Shown here in pieces: positions 18,136 to 25,136 of a DNA stretch of 64,000 nt. Numbering within the stretch: the stretch's first letter is position 1; each line of letters begins with the position of its first letter. The stretch comes from Woeseiaceae bacterium (GTDB taxonomy: Bacteria > Pseudomonadota > Gammaproteobacteria > Steroidobacterales > Woeseiaceae): the NCBI GenBank assembly GCA_013043165.1, contig JABDOQ010000082.1, forward strand, positions 1-64,000, given 5' to 3'. The notes below the pieces were generated by a model. It saw only the letters and a list, made by a program, of their open reading frames with translations, made no database searches and was not told the origin of the DNA. Made by a program: the position numbers and the translations under genes.

Positions 18136-19119
18136 ATGCAAGAAAAGTCCCGCAAGTCAGGTGAATCCCGGGTAACCGGCGTTCGCAAAGTGAGCGTCGA
18201 TGCGAACCGGGCAGGGCAGCGTATCGACAATTTCCTGCGCGGGGAGCTGCCGGGCGTGCCCAAGGGGCGTGTCTACCGTTTACTGCGGCGTGGAGAGGTT
18301 CGCGTCAACGGTGGTCGGGTACGGGCCGAATACAAGCTCCGCGAGGGCGACGTGGTCCGCGTGCCGCCGGCCCGCATCAATACGGGTGCAGCACCGCCGC
18401 CTGACAAGTTAGCCGCGAGCATGCTGGACAGGGTGCTCTACGAGGACAAACGGCTACTCGTCATCGACAAGCCGACCGGCGTTGCGGTCCATGGCGGCAG
18501 CGGCATCAGCCACGGGGTCATCGAGCTGGTGCGTCATGCCCGGCCGGATCTCGAGGATCTTTCGCTGGTGCACCGCATCGATCGCGAGACGTCGGGATGC
18601 CTGGTCATGGCGAAACGACGCAGCGCTCTGCGCGAGCTGCACGCGCGGTTTCGTGAGGGGAAGGTCGAAAAAAATTACCTGGCCCTGGTCATCGGCGACT
18701 GGCAGTACGGGGAGCAGCTGATCGACGTGCCGCTGCTGGTGCAAAACCGCAAGGGTGGTGAGCGTCATGTCATCGTCAGTGACAAAGGCAAGACGGCGAA
18801 AACCCGGGTCAGCCTGTCGCGCACCTACGGTATTTACAGCCTGATGCAGTGTTCGCCTGTCACGGGTCGAACACACCAGATTCGCGTGCACCTTGCGCAT
18901 ACGGAGCATCCAATCGCCGGCGATGAACGTTATGGTGATGAAGAGGCCAACAATGAGGCGAAGAAATTCGGTTTGCCACGGCTGTTCCTGCACGCGCAGT
19001 CGATCGCGTTTGTGGACGACAGCGGCAACGATCTGCACTTCACGTCGCCACTGCCGGATGACCTGGAGCGGTTCCTGACGGTCGGCGTTGTTGAAGTTCG
19101 GCGCGCCCGCAAAACGTAA
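18136..19119 (+). CDS. rluC: 23S rRNA pseudouridine synthase RluC
   Basis: RluA-family pseudouridine synthase of 327 residues. An N-terminal S4 RNA-binding domain (about 20-85, with GRVYRLLRRGEVRVNGGRV) precedes the catalytic domain, whose signature HRIDRETSG places nucleophile Asp149. The late GRTHQIRVHLAH block is also diagnostic. Modification of 23S rRNA positions 955, 2504 and 2580 is the E. coli RluC role; assignment to RluC over RluD rests mainly on its place next to rne, as in E. coli. No strong ribosome site precedes the ATG at 18136, and an in-frame TTG at 18130 is possible. Confidence 0.9.
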   Translation: MQEKSRKSGESRVTGVRKVSVDANRAGQRIDNFLRGELPGVPKGRVYRLLRRGEVRVNGGRVRAEYKLREGDVVRVPPARINTGAAPPPDKLAASMLDRVLYEDKRLLVIDKPTGVAVHGGSGISHGVIELVRHARPDLEDLSLVHRIDRETSGCLVMAKRRSALRELHARFREGKVEKNYLALVIGDWQYGEQLIDVPLLVQNRKGGERHVIVSDKGKTAKTRVSLSRTYGIYSLMQCSPVTGRTHQIRVHLAHTEHPIAGDERYGDEEANNEAKKFGLPRLFLHAQSIAFVDDSGNDLHFTSPLPDDLERFLTVGVVEVRRARKT

Positions 19120-19123
19120 TTAA

Positions 19124-19173
19124 GGGGACATTCTTAATTTAATGTATTAATACATTAAATTAAGAATGTCCCC
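19124..19173. repeat. perfect 50-bp palindrome (REP/MITE-like element, copy 1)
   Basis: Two 25-base arms are exactly complementary with no spacer: the element begins GGGGACATTCTTAATTT and ends with the reverse complement AAATTAAGAATGTCCCC. The outer bases are GC-rich and the centre is AT-only (TATTAATA). It lies four bases after the rluC stop and three bases before the convergent maf stop, where the hairpin could terminate transcription both ways. A second copy of the family is at 22716. GGGGACA-ended palindromes occur in the literature near REP-associated tyrosine transposases (RAYTs); no such gene is in this window. Confidence 0.9.
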
Positions 19174-19176
19174 ATC

Positions 19177-19779
19177 CTACATTTTTTGCGGCGCCAGGTA
19201 GCCAAGCTGCAGCAGCCGGTCGGCTAGCCAGATCATCGGCAGCCCGATCAGCGCGGTCGGGTCATCGGTCGTAACCGACTCGAACAATACGAATCCGGCA
19301 CCCTCGATTTTGAAGCTGCCCGCGCAGTCATAGGGTTCATCATGACGCAGATAGGTCTCGGCGAGGCGCCGATCGAACTCCCGGAAACGGACGGTCGTCT
19401 TGTCGGTGTGCTCGAAGCGTGTGCGCCCGATCGGATCGAGTATGCAGACGGCGGTCAGGAATGTAACGACATGACCGGATGCGGCGAGCAGTTGTTCGAC
19501 GGCCACCTGGTGGTTTCCCGGTTTTCCCAGCACCGTGCTGTTCAGGACGGCCAGTTGGTCCGACCCGATTATAAGTGCGTCGCGCGCATTGACCGCGACG
19601 GCCTCAGCCTTTTTTCGTGCCAGGTGACGTGCAAGATCTTCGGGGCTGAGTCCGAGTTCGTTGTGCTCGTCCACGTTTGGCGACACCGTTTCAAACTGGT
19701 CCAGGAAGCGTTCCAGCAGGTCTCGGCGGTACTGCGATGAGGAGGCGAGAATGATCGCCGGGGCGGACGGATTTTGCAT
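19177..19779 (-). CDS. yceF: Maf-family nucleotide pyrophosphatase (YceF-like)
   Basis: House-cleaning nucleoside triphosphate pyrophosphatase of about 200 residues. ILASSSQYRRDLLERF is the family opening, followed by VDEHNELGLSPEDLARHLARKKA and GSDQLAVLNSTVLGKPG with the catalytic Asp. In E. coli the homologue beside rluC and yceD is YceF, which prefers 7-methyl-GTP; the conserved location supports the same subtype. The ATG at 19779 is preferred over a TTG two codons upstream. Divergent from yceD across a 131-base gap that must hold both promoters. Confidence 0.92.
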   Translation of the reverse strand: MQNPSAPAIILASSSQYRRDLLERFLDQFETVSPNVDEHNELGLSPEDLARHLARKKAEAVAVNARDALIIGSDQLAVLNSTVLGKPGNHQVAVEQLLAASGHVVTFLTAVCILDPIGRTRFEHTDKTTVRFREFDRRLAETYLRHDEPYDCAGSFKIEGAGFVLFESVTTDDPTALIGLPMIWLADRLLQLGYLAPQKM

Positions 19780-19910
19780 AGACAAATCAGAACGTTAAGA
19801 GAATCGCTGCGAATACTACCGGGTTTGTCGGCAACTGCTAGCATTTATCGCGAACGCCCGGCGCGCCTCGCTTTGACAGTGGCTCCCGAGGTCCTTATCA
19901 TGCGCGCGCC

Positions 19911-20465
19911 ATGGCTAATCCGCTGCGAGATCGCCGTACCGCGGCCGAATGGGCGGCGGCTGGGCAAGTCATTGATATCGCTGAGAAACTTAATTTTTTC
20001 GAGCGGCTGGCATGCGTTGTGGAAAAGGATCTTGCTGCGCTCGAACCTGCTAAGATGCCGGCCCAATGGCGCGAATCGGTTGTTTCCGGGAAGCTCGAGT
20101 TCGGGTTTGCGGACGCGCGGCGGCGCGTACCGGCAGTGGCATGCAGCTTGACGGTGACCGTGGATGCCGTTTGCCAGCGGTGTCTCGAAGTGTTCCGGCT
20201 GCCGCTGGAAACCGAGGCGGAATTGTTGCTTCTGGCACTTGAGGAAACGGCGGACGGTTATGCGGACCAGGAGGTTTGGGAGCTCGAAGAAAGTACCCTT
20301 CGGCCCCAGGATATTGTGGAAGAATTGCTGATCATGGCGCTGCCGTTTTCAGCAATGCACGTTGATTCGTCATCGTGCAGTGCGTTGTCGGCTGCGGCAG
20401 ACGACCAGGAAGACAGGACAAAACCGTTTGCCGCATTGCGCGCGCAAATGACTCAGGATCAATAG
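19911..20465 (+). CDS. yceD: YceD family protein (DUF177), 23S rRNA accumulation protein
   Basis: Protein of 184 residues with the DUF177 signature: a central CQRCLE followed by a strongly acidic second half, LRPQDIVEELLIMALPFSAMH. In plants and E. coli, DUF177 proteins are linked to 23S rRNA accumulation. Position directly before rpmF is almost universal in proteobacteria, so co-regulation with ribosome synthesis is expected. It lies 33 bases upstream of rpmF. The C-terminal half lacks the usual additional conserved Cys motif, but Cys156 is nearby. Confidence 0.92.
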   Translation: MANPLRDRRTAAEWAAAGQVIDIAEKLNFFERLACVVEKDLAALEPAKMPAQWRESVVSGKLEFGFADARRRVPAVACSLTVTVDAVCQRCLEVFRLPLETEAELLLLALEETADGYADQEVWELEESTLRPQDIVEELLIMALPFSAMHVDSSSCSALSAAADDQEDRTKPFAALRAQMTQDQ

Positions 20466-20498
20466 CGCCCGGCCAAGCACTACGGGCAGGAGAAGATT

Positions 20499-20690
20499 AT
20501 GGCTGTTCAAAAAAGTCGCAGGACTCCCTCAACGCGTGGCATGCGTCGCTCGCACGACAAGGCGAAGAAGCCGACGTTGTCGGTGGACCCGACATCCGGT
20601 GAAACCCATCTGCGGCATCGCGTAACACCGGACGGTTTTTACCGTGGCACCCAGGTTGTCACGCAGCCTGAGCCTGACGACGAAGAGTAG
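20499..20690 (+). CDS. rpmF: 50S ribosomal protein L32
   Basis: Ribosomal protein of 63 residues beginning [20 protein letters not shown], followed by [23 protein letters not shown], near-identical in layout to E. coli L32. The zinc-binding cysteine pairs of the C+ paralogue are absent, so it is the zinc-independent form. AGGAG at about 20489 is a strong ribosome site. It sits between yceD and plsX in the conserved operon. The C-terminal acidic tail (PEPDDEE) is a small extension relative to E. coli. Confidence 0.97.
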   Translation: MAVQKSRRTPSTRGMRRSHDKAKKPTLSVDPTSGETHLRHRVTPDGFYRGTQVVTQPEPDDEE

Positions 20691-20733
20691 ACTCATCCCT
20701 TGATCGGCCGGTGTCGAATCGGCCCGTCTTACG

Positions 20734-21744
20734 GTGGGATCACACTCAACCATATCCCTTGATGCAATGAGCGGCGACCTCGGCGCCGAGATCGTCGTAC
20801 GCGCCGCTGCCGCGACGCTGCAGAAATATGCGAACCTTGACCTGATCCTCGTTGGTGACGAAGTCGAACTCAGGGACCTCGTCACTCGCATCGTTGGCCA
20901 GGGTCCGCGATTGCGTATTCAGCACGCGAGCGAAGTCGTGGCGATGTCGGAACCACCGGCCGATGCTTTGCGGAAAAAGAAAGATTCCTCGATGCGTGTC
21001 GCGATCAACCTGGTCAAGTCGGGCGACGCCGACGCGTGCGTCAGCGCCGGAAATACCGGAGCATTGATGGCCACAGCCAGATTCGTACTGAAAATGCTGC
21101 CCGGCATTGATCGACCCGCGATTATTACCGAACTGCCGGCAAAAGGCGGCTCGCTGCACATGCTGGACCTCGGCGCCAATACGCAGGGTAGTGCCGAGCA
21201 TCTGTTTCAGTACGCCGTCATGGGGTCGATCGTTGCCTCCGATATTTCTCGCCTGGAAAAACCGAAGATCGCACTGCTCAATATCGGCGCTGAGGACACC
21301 AAAGGTGACGACACGGTCAAGGACGCGGCGGCAATGCTCAGTGCGAGCACGCTGAACTACGTTGGATTCATCGAGGGCAGCGATCTTTTTTCCGGCAAAG
21401 CCGATGTCGTGGTTACGGATGGGTTTACCGGAAACGTTGCGCTGAAAACCATGGAAGGGACTGTCGGTCTTTGCGTGCACTATCTGAAGCGCGCTTTCAC
21501 TCGCGGCTGGCTGGCGAAGTTTCAGGCCTTGCTGGCGCGCCAGGTCCTCAAACGTCTCGCAACCGAGATGGATCCCCGTAATTACAATGGTGCGACTCTG
21601 GTCGGGTTAAATGGTATCGTGATCAAGAGCCACGGCAGTGCGGATGCGTACGCATATCAACATGCCATTGATACCGCTGTCGTTGAGGTCCGGAACCAGT
21701 TGCCGCAACAAATTGGCAGGCTGCTGCAAGAGGAAATGGCATGA
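20734..21744 (+). CDS. plsX: phosphate acyltransferase PlsX
   Basis: Peripheral membrane enzyme of 336 residues that converts acyl-ACP to acyl-phosphate, the first step towards phosphatidic acid with PlsY. The opening is SLDAMSGDLGAEIVVRAA (the family usually reads DAMGGD), with SAGNTGALMATARFVLK and LDLGANTQGSAEHLFQYAVMG downstream. The start is GTG at 20734; no ATG fits in frame at the expected distance. It overlaps fabH by four bases (ATGA), so the two are translationally coupled. Confidence 0.95.
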   Translation: MGSHSTISLDAMSGDLGAEIVVRAAAATLQKYANLDLILVGDEVELRDLVTRIVGQGPRLRIQHASEVVAMSEPPADALRKKKDSSMRVAINLVKSGDADACVSAGNTGALMATARFVLKMLPGIDRPAIITELPAKGGSLHMLDLGANTQGSAEHLFQYAVMGSIVASDISRLEKPKIALLNIGAEDTKGDDTVKDAAAMLSASTLNYVGFIEGSDLFSGKADVVVTDGFTGNVALKTMEGTVGLCVHYLKRAFTRGWLAKFQALLARQVLKRLATEMDPRNYNGATLVGLNGIVIKSHGSADAYAYQHAIDTAVVEVRNQLPQQIGRLLQEEMA

Positions 21745-22709
21745 CGTATTCGCGCATCGTTGGAACAGGGCGTTACCTGCCTGAACGTGTCATGACAAAT
21801 TTCGATCTGGAAAAGATCGTGGACACGACCGACGAGTGGATACGAACGCGTACCGGTGTTGAGCGCCGTCATGTTGTCGCCAAAGACGAGACAACGTCGG
21901 ATATGTGTGTCGAAGCGGCGAAAATTGCGATTGAAGATGCTGGCATTGACGTTTCCGACATTGACCTCGTTATTACCGGCACCACGTCGCCTGATCTTAT
22001 ATTTCCGAATGTCTCTACGCTGATTCAGCATCGCCTGGGCATTTCTGCGTGTCCTGCGTTCAGCCTCGAGGCCGCATGCACCGGCTTCATCTATGCGCTG
22101 ACGATGGCGGACAAGTTCATCCGTCTGGACGATGCCAAATGTGCGCTGATCATGGGTGCCGAGTGCATTACCAAATTTGTCGACTGGAGCGACCGCAACA
22201 CCTGCGTGCTGTTCGGCGACGGCGCCGGGGCAGTCATCGTGAAACCATCGCAGGAACCGGGCATTGTTTCGTGCCACCTGGGAGCGGACGGTCAGTACAA
22301 AGACCTGCTGTATTACCCGGTCGGCCCGTCCAATCACCTCGAGAAAGCCGGTACCGATGAGGCGGCCATCATGATGACCGGTAGAGAGGTCTTCAAGGTC
22401 GCTGTTAGCACGCTGGGCGGCATTGCCGCGGAGACGCTCGAAAAAGCCGGCGTCGAACAAAGTGAGCTCGACTGGCTGATTCCCCACCAGGCAAATATTC
22501 GCATAATCCAGGCAACGGCCAAGCGCCTGGGCCTGCCGATGGACAAGGTCATCCTGACCGTGCAGGACCACGGCAACACCTCGGCCGCTTCGGTACCCAT
22601 GGCGCTCGATGTCGGCATTCGTGACGGCCGCATAAAGAAAGGCCAATTGATCCTGATGGAAGCTTTTGGTGGTGGTTTCACGTGGGGCACGGTGCTGATG
22701 CGACTCTAG
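21741..22709 (+). CDS. fabH: 3-oxoacyl-ACP synthase III (FabH)
   Basis: Initiating condensing enzyme of 322 residues that joins acetyl-CoA to malonyl-ACP. The triad is Cys113 (EAACTGF), His249 (IPHQANIRI) and Asn279 (HGNTSAAS); GFGGGFTWG-type C-terminus (AFGGGFTWGTVLMRL) is typical. The start overlaps plsX by four bases. In most gammaproteobacteria fabD, fabG and acpP follow directly. Here the next feature is a 50-bp palindrome and then a GST gene, so the fab cluster is cut after fabH. Confidence 0.96.
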   Translation: MTYSRIVGTGRYLPERVMTNFDLEKIVDTTDEWIRTRTGVERRHVVAKDETTSDMCVEAAKIAIEDAGIDVSDIDLVITGTTSPDLIFPNVSTLIQHRLGISACPAFSLEAACTGFIYALTMADKFIRLDDAKCALIMGAECITKFVDWSDRNTCVLFGDGAGAVIVKPSQEPGIVSCHLGADGQYKDLLYYPVGPSNHLEKAGTDEAAIMMTGREVFKVAVSTLGGIAAETLEKAGVEQSELDWLIPHQANIRIIQATAKRLGLPMDKVILTVQDHGNTSAASVPMALDVGIRDGRIKKGQLILMEAFGGGFTWGTVLMRL

Positions 22710-22715
22710 TTGAAC

Positions 22716-22765
22716 GGGGACATTCTTATTTTAGCGTACTAGTACATTAAAATAAGAATGTCCCC
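22716..22765. repeat. imperfect 50-bp palindrome (same family, copy 2)
   Basis: Same length and same outer 13 bases (GGGGACATTCTTA) as the element at 19124. The two 25-base arms pair except at two adjacent positions (GC at 22734-22735 against what would need AT). The inner bases differ from copy 1 (TTTT against ATTT, GTACT against GTATT), but mostly with matching changes in the other arm, so hairpin pairing has been kept while the sequence drifted. It begins six bases after the fabH stop, where conserved fab genes would be expected to continue. Confidence 0.88.
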
Positions 22766-22823
22766 ATTATGGTCGTGAATGCCGGATGGTTTACCATAGG
22801 GTTATGCAAATCGGTCGAGGAAA

Positions 22824-23480
22824 ATGAAACCCAAACTTATAATTGGCAACAAGAATTACTCATCATGGTCGCTACGCGCGTGGCTGCTGCTCAAGGAAGC
22901 AGGCATTAAGTTCGATGAGCACAGAATCGTTCTTGATACCGCCACGGCAGCCGAGGAAATCGCCGCGTTTTCCTCTGCCGGTCGGGTACCGATATTGCAG
23001 TTGGGCGACCTCACGGTGTGGGACTCGCTGGCGATTGCGGAGACCGTCGCCGAGCGCTGGCCGGAAAAACAGCTGTGGCCAGCGGATCCGGATGAACGTG
23101 CGATTGCACGTTCAATCTCGGCCGAAATGCACTCCGGCTTTCCGCACCTGCGAGAGTGCATGCCGATGAACTGCCGCGCAATGGGGCGCATCGTACCGCT
23201 GCCGGATGAGCTGGGTCGCGATATTGATCGCGTCATCGCAATCTGGGCGGCTTGCCATCAACAGTACGGCGACAGGGGTGGCTGGTTGTTCGGCGACTTT
23301 TCGATCGCTGACGCGATGTTCGCACCGGTTGTCCTGCGGTTGCGCACCTATGGTATCAATCTGCCGGAATCGGCCGGATTTTATCCACACCGCCTGCTGG
23401 AGAGTAAAGCGATGCAGGCATGGCTCGCCGCGGCCGAGTGTGAAACCGAGGTCATAGAAGCGGACGAGAAAGGGCAGTGA
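22824..23480 (+). CDS. glutathione S-transferase family protein
   Basis: GST of 218 residues with an N-terminal thioredoxin-like domain (LIIGNKNYSSWSLRAWLLLKEAG; AGRVPILQLGD, with the cis-Pro glutathione contact; VWDSLAIAETVAERW) and an all-helical C-terminal domain. The Ser in NYSSWS is the likely thiol activator. This NKNYSSWSLRAW subgroup is common in proteobacteria and its substrates are unknown. GAGG lies four bases before the ATG. The stop overlaps the L,D-transpeptidase start as GTGA, so the two are coupled, though no functional link is obvious. Confidence 0.9.
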   Translation: MKPKLIIGNKNYSSWSLRAWLLLKEAGIKFDEHRIVLDTATAAEEIAAFSSAGRVPILQLGDLTVWDSLAIAETVAERWPEKQLWPADPDERAIARSISAEMHSGFPHLRECMPMNCRAMGRIVPLPDELGRDIDRVIAIWAACHQQYGDRGGWLFGDFSIADAMFAPVVLRLRTYGINLPESAGFYPHRLLESKAMQAWLAAAECETEVIEADEKGQ

Positions 23481-24496
23481 TACGTCGCTTCGTTTCCTGT
23501 GTTGCCACGTGTTTGCTGGCAGCATCGCCGTCGCATTCCGAAGTTTACGAGCTGCCGCCCGAAGGCTTTGATGTCGTCGGCGCGACTGCCACCGTGACGG
23601 CACGCTACGACGATACGCTGGTCGACATCGCAAGGCACCACGGTCTCGGCTACCAGGATATCGTGCGTGCAAATCCGGACGTGGGCGTCTGGCTACCCGG
23701 CGAGGGCACCGAGGTAATTTTGCCCACGCGCTTCGTCCTGCCTCCCGGACCCCGCGAAGGACTGGTTCTGAACCTTGCCGAGTATCGGATGTATTACTTT
23801 CCGAAGCAGCGCGACGGCGAGCCGGCTTATGTCTATACCTACCCGATGAGTATCGGGCGCATGGATTGGGAGACGCCGCTCGGCGAGACCAGGATCGTCG
23901 CGATGGCGAAGAATCCGGCCTGGTATCCGCCGCAATCGGTACGGGATGAGCACGCTGCGGACGGTGATCCGCTGCCGCGGGTGGTGCCGGCAGGTCCCGA
24001 CAACCCTCTCGGTACCCGAGCGTTGCGCCTGGGACTTCCCGGGTACCTGATTCACGGCACGAACCGGCCGGCCGGCGTCGGCATGCGCGTGTCGCACGGC
24101 TGTGTCCGGATGTTTCCCGAAGACATCGAATTCCTGTTTCAGCACATTACCGTTAACACCGCTGTGCGCATTATCAATGCCCCCGTAAAAATCGGCTGGG
24201 ATGGCGAGGACCTCGTGGCGGAAGTTCACCCGCTGCTGGAATCGGCGCAGCTCCTGGTCGCGGCCTCGCTGCAACAAATTGAGAAACTGGATGCGGATAT
24301 CGAATTGCCCGACGTGAGTTCAGAGAGCAAGAATCCGCTGACGCAGGTGACTGAACAGTTCATTTCGGTAACGGCCGAGCGCGCCGGTCAACTGGACTGG
24401 GGTCTTGTCGAGTCGCTGGTCAAACGCTCAGACGGTATCCCGGAAACAGTTGGAACGAGCATAAAAAACGCCGCGACAAGCGCGGCGTTTGAATAA
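23477..24496 (+). CDS. L,D-transpeptidase (ErfK/YbiS/YkuD family)
   Basis: Periplasmic cysteine transpeptidase of 339 residues. A signal peptide (about 1-21), a LysM-like region (about 40-85, YDDTLVDIARHHGLGYQDIVRANP) and a YkuD domain (about 94-215) are seen. The catalytic motif is HGT (193-195) then SHGCVRM with Cys209. In E. coli, ErfK, YcfS and YbiS attach Braun lipoprotein to meso-diaminopimelate in peptidoglycan. The next gene, convergent, encodes an alanine-zipper lipoprotein ending in Lys, an apt substrate. The start is GTG at 23477, overlapping the GST stop. The last codons lie inside the hairpin that terminates the lipoprotein gene. Confidence 0.92.
   Translation: MIRRFVSCVATCLLAASPSHSEVYELPPEGFDVVGATATVTARYDDTLVDIARHHGLGYQDIVRANPDVGVWLPGEGTEVILPTRFVLPPGPREGLVLNLAEYRMYYFPKQRDGEPAYVYTYPMSIGRMDWETPLGETRIVAMAKNPAWYPPQSVRDEHAADGDPLPRVVPAGPDNPLGTRALRLGLPGYLIHGTNRPAGVGMRVSHGCVRMFPEDIEFLFQHITVNTAVRIINAPVKIGWDGEDLVAEVHPLLESAQLLVAASLQQIEKLDADIELPDVSSESKNPLTQVTEQFISVTAERAGQLDWGLVESLVKRSDGIPETVGTSIKNAATSAAFE
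24461..24490 (-). terminator. terminator of the lipoprotein gene, embedded in the transpeptidase ORF
   Basis: A perfect ten-base-pair stem (AAACGCCGCG at 24466-24475, CGCGGCGTTT at 24481-24490) with a five-base loop. Read on the minus strand it is followed by a T run (TTTTTTAT), the strong arrangement for the lipoprotein transcript. On the plus strand the following TTTGAATAAAA is weaker. The structure lies wholly within the last codons of the plus-strand transpeptidase gene. Confidence 0.85.
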
Positions 24497-24529
24497 AAAT
24501 GTCGTAGTCTTGCGCTACTTGTCCAACTT

Positions 24530-24829
24530 TTATTTGGACATTGATTTCTGGAACATGCGTTCCATGCTGGCGCGGTTAGCTTCACAGCAGGACTGTGATT
24601 TTGTTGCGGCGGCGAGTGCCTGATCGGCAGTTCTCTGTGCAGCAGCAGCTGCCTGAGATGCGCGATCAGCAGCTGCGCGAGCAGCTTCAGCGGCAGAGGC
24701 TGCAGCAGCAGCGTCGGAAGCAGCACGGTCAGCCGTTGCCGTAACATCATTGAGCCCTGTAGAGGCGCAACCAGCGGCCATTGCGACGAAAAGCACAAGT
24801 GCGCTTGCTCTGAGTGCGGTCTTTTTCAT
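24530..24829 (-). CDS. alanine-zipper outer-membrane lipoprotein (Lpp/OprI type)
   Basis: Murein-type lipoprotein of 99 residues. The signal peptide MKKTALRASALVLFVAMAAGC ends in a lipobox with lipidated Cys21. The mature chain is an Ala-rich heptad coiled coil (AADRASQAAAAAQRTADQALAAA) as in Pseudomonas OprI, and ends in Lys, the residue that Lpp uses for covalent attachment to peptidoglycan. An adjacent SCC pair near residue 76 is unusual for Lpp and could form disulphides. I chose the ATG at 24829, with AAGGAA upstream, over the longer frame. Convergent with an L,D-transpeptidase that is the expected partner enzyme. Confidence 0.88.
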   Translation of the reverse strand: MKKTALRASALVLFVAMAAGCASTGLNDVTATADRAASDAAAAASAAEAARAAADRASQAAAAAQRTADQALAAATKSQSCCEANRASMERMFQKSMSK

Positions 24830-24941
24830 TGTGGAAGGTTCCTTTGTGGGTAAAACTGCAGGCGCATTATTTAACAAACTGTCCGAAGCTGCAATGAAAA
24901 CTACTGTTTTATTGTGATTTGTCGTCGCCTGGCGACAATGC

Positions 24942-25061
24942 AGGCGTACGCCTTTCGTACGCCTTCCATGCGGCGGTCAAGAGGGCCGGGCCATGAAGCG
25001 GCCTGACGGTCGCCGCTATCGCTTCGCGCGCTGGCATTGTCCCCTTTATGGGGAGGCGCGC
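24942..25061. repeat. cluster of REP-like hairpins between lpp and lexA
   Basis: Within the 307-base gap between lpp and lexA are three strong stem-loops in a row. They are AGGCGTACG/CGTACGCCT (24942-24964), a nested stem with GCGGCG/CGCCGC, GTCA/TGAC and GGCCG/CGGCC (24970-25016), and GCGCGC/GCGCGC enclosing CCCC/GGGG (25026-25061). The minus strand just beyond the last reads TGTAGGAGCGCGCC, close to REP signatures of pseudomonads and xanthomonads. Upstream of 24942 lies the lpp promoter region and a further small GTCGCC/GGCGAC inverted repeat. No ORF is supported. Confidence 0.65.
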
Positions 25062-25073
25062 TCCTACAATTGC

Positions 25074-25101
25074 TTGCACTGAGCGAAGTACTGTATATAA
25101 T
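25074..25101 (+). promoter_or_regulatory. lexA: sigma-70 promoter of lexA
   Basis: TTGCAC at 25074-25079 and TATAAT at 25096-25101 are separated by 16 bases. The -10 hexamer lies inside the first SOS box, so LexA binding would block the promoter. Confidence 0.85.
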
Positions 25102-25106
25102 CCCAG
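25091..25106 (+). promoter_or_regulatory. SOS box 1 (LexA operator)
   Basis: CTG-N10-CAG site, CTGTATATAATCCCAG, matching the gammaproteobacterial LexA consensus CTGT-N8-ACAG with one mismatch (CCAG). It overlaps the -10 element. Confidence 0.85.
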
Positions 25107-25109
25107 ATA

Positions 25110-25125
25110 CTGTGAATCTATACAG
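25110..25125 (+). promoter_or_regulatory. SOS box 2 (LexA operator)
   Basis: CTGTGAATCTATACAG, an exact CTGT-N8-ACAG match. It lies three bases after box 1 and 11 bases before the lexA ATG. Box starts are 19 bases apart, close to two helical turns, allowing cooperative binding of two dimers on one DNA face, as at E. coli lexA. Confidence 0.92.
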
Positions 25126-25136
25126 GAACTGTTCAA

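Noticed and set aside
17604-18263. A 219-codon minus frame across the rne leader
   Set aside because: It overlaps the rne start and the leader, has no ribosome site or domain and would contradict the rne promoter.
20746-21480. Antisense 244-codon frame in plsX
   Set aside because: plsX and fabH are intact and overlapping on the plus strand; the antisense frame is a codon-bias shadow.
19124-22765. CRISPR-like repeats
   Set aside because: The two palindromes are 3.5 kb apart with genes between; there is no regular spacing and no cas gene.
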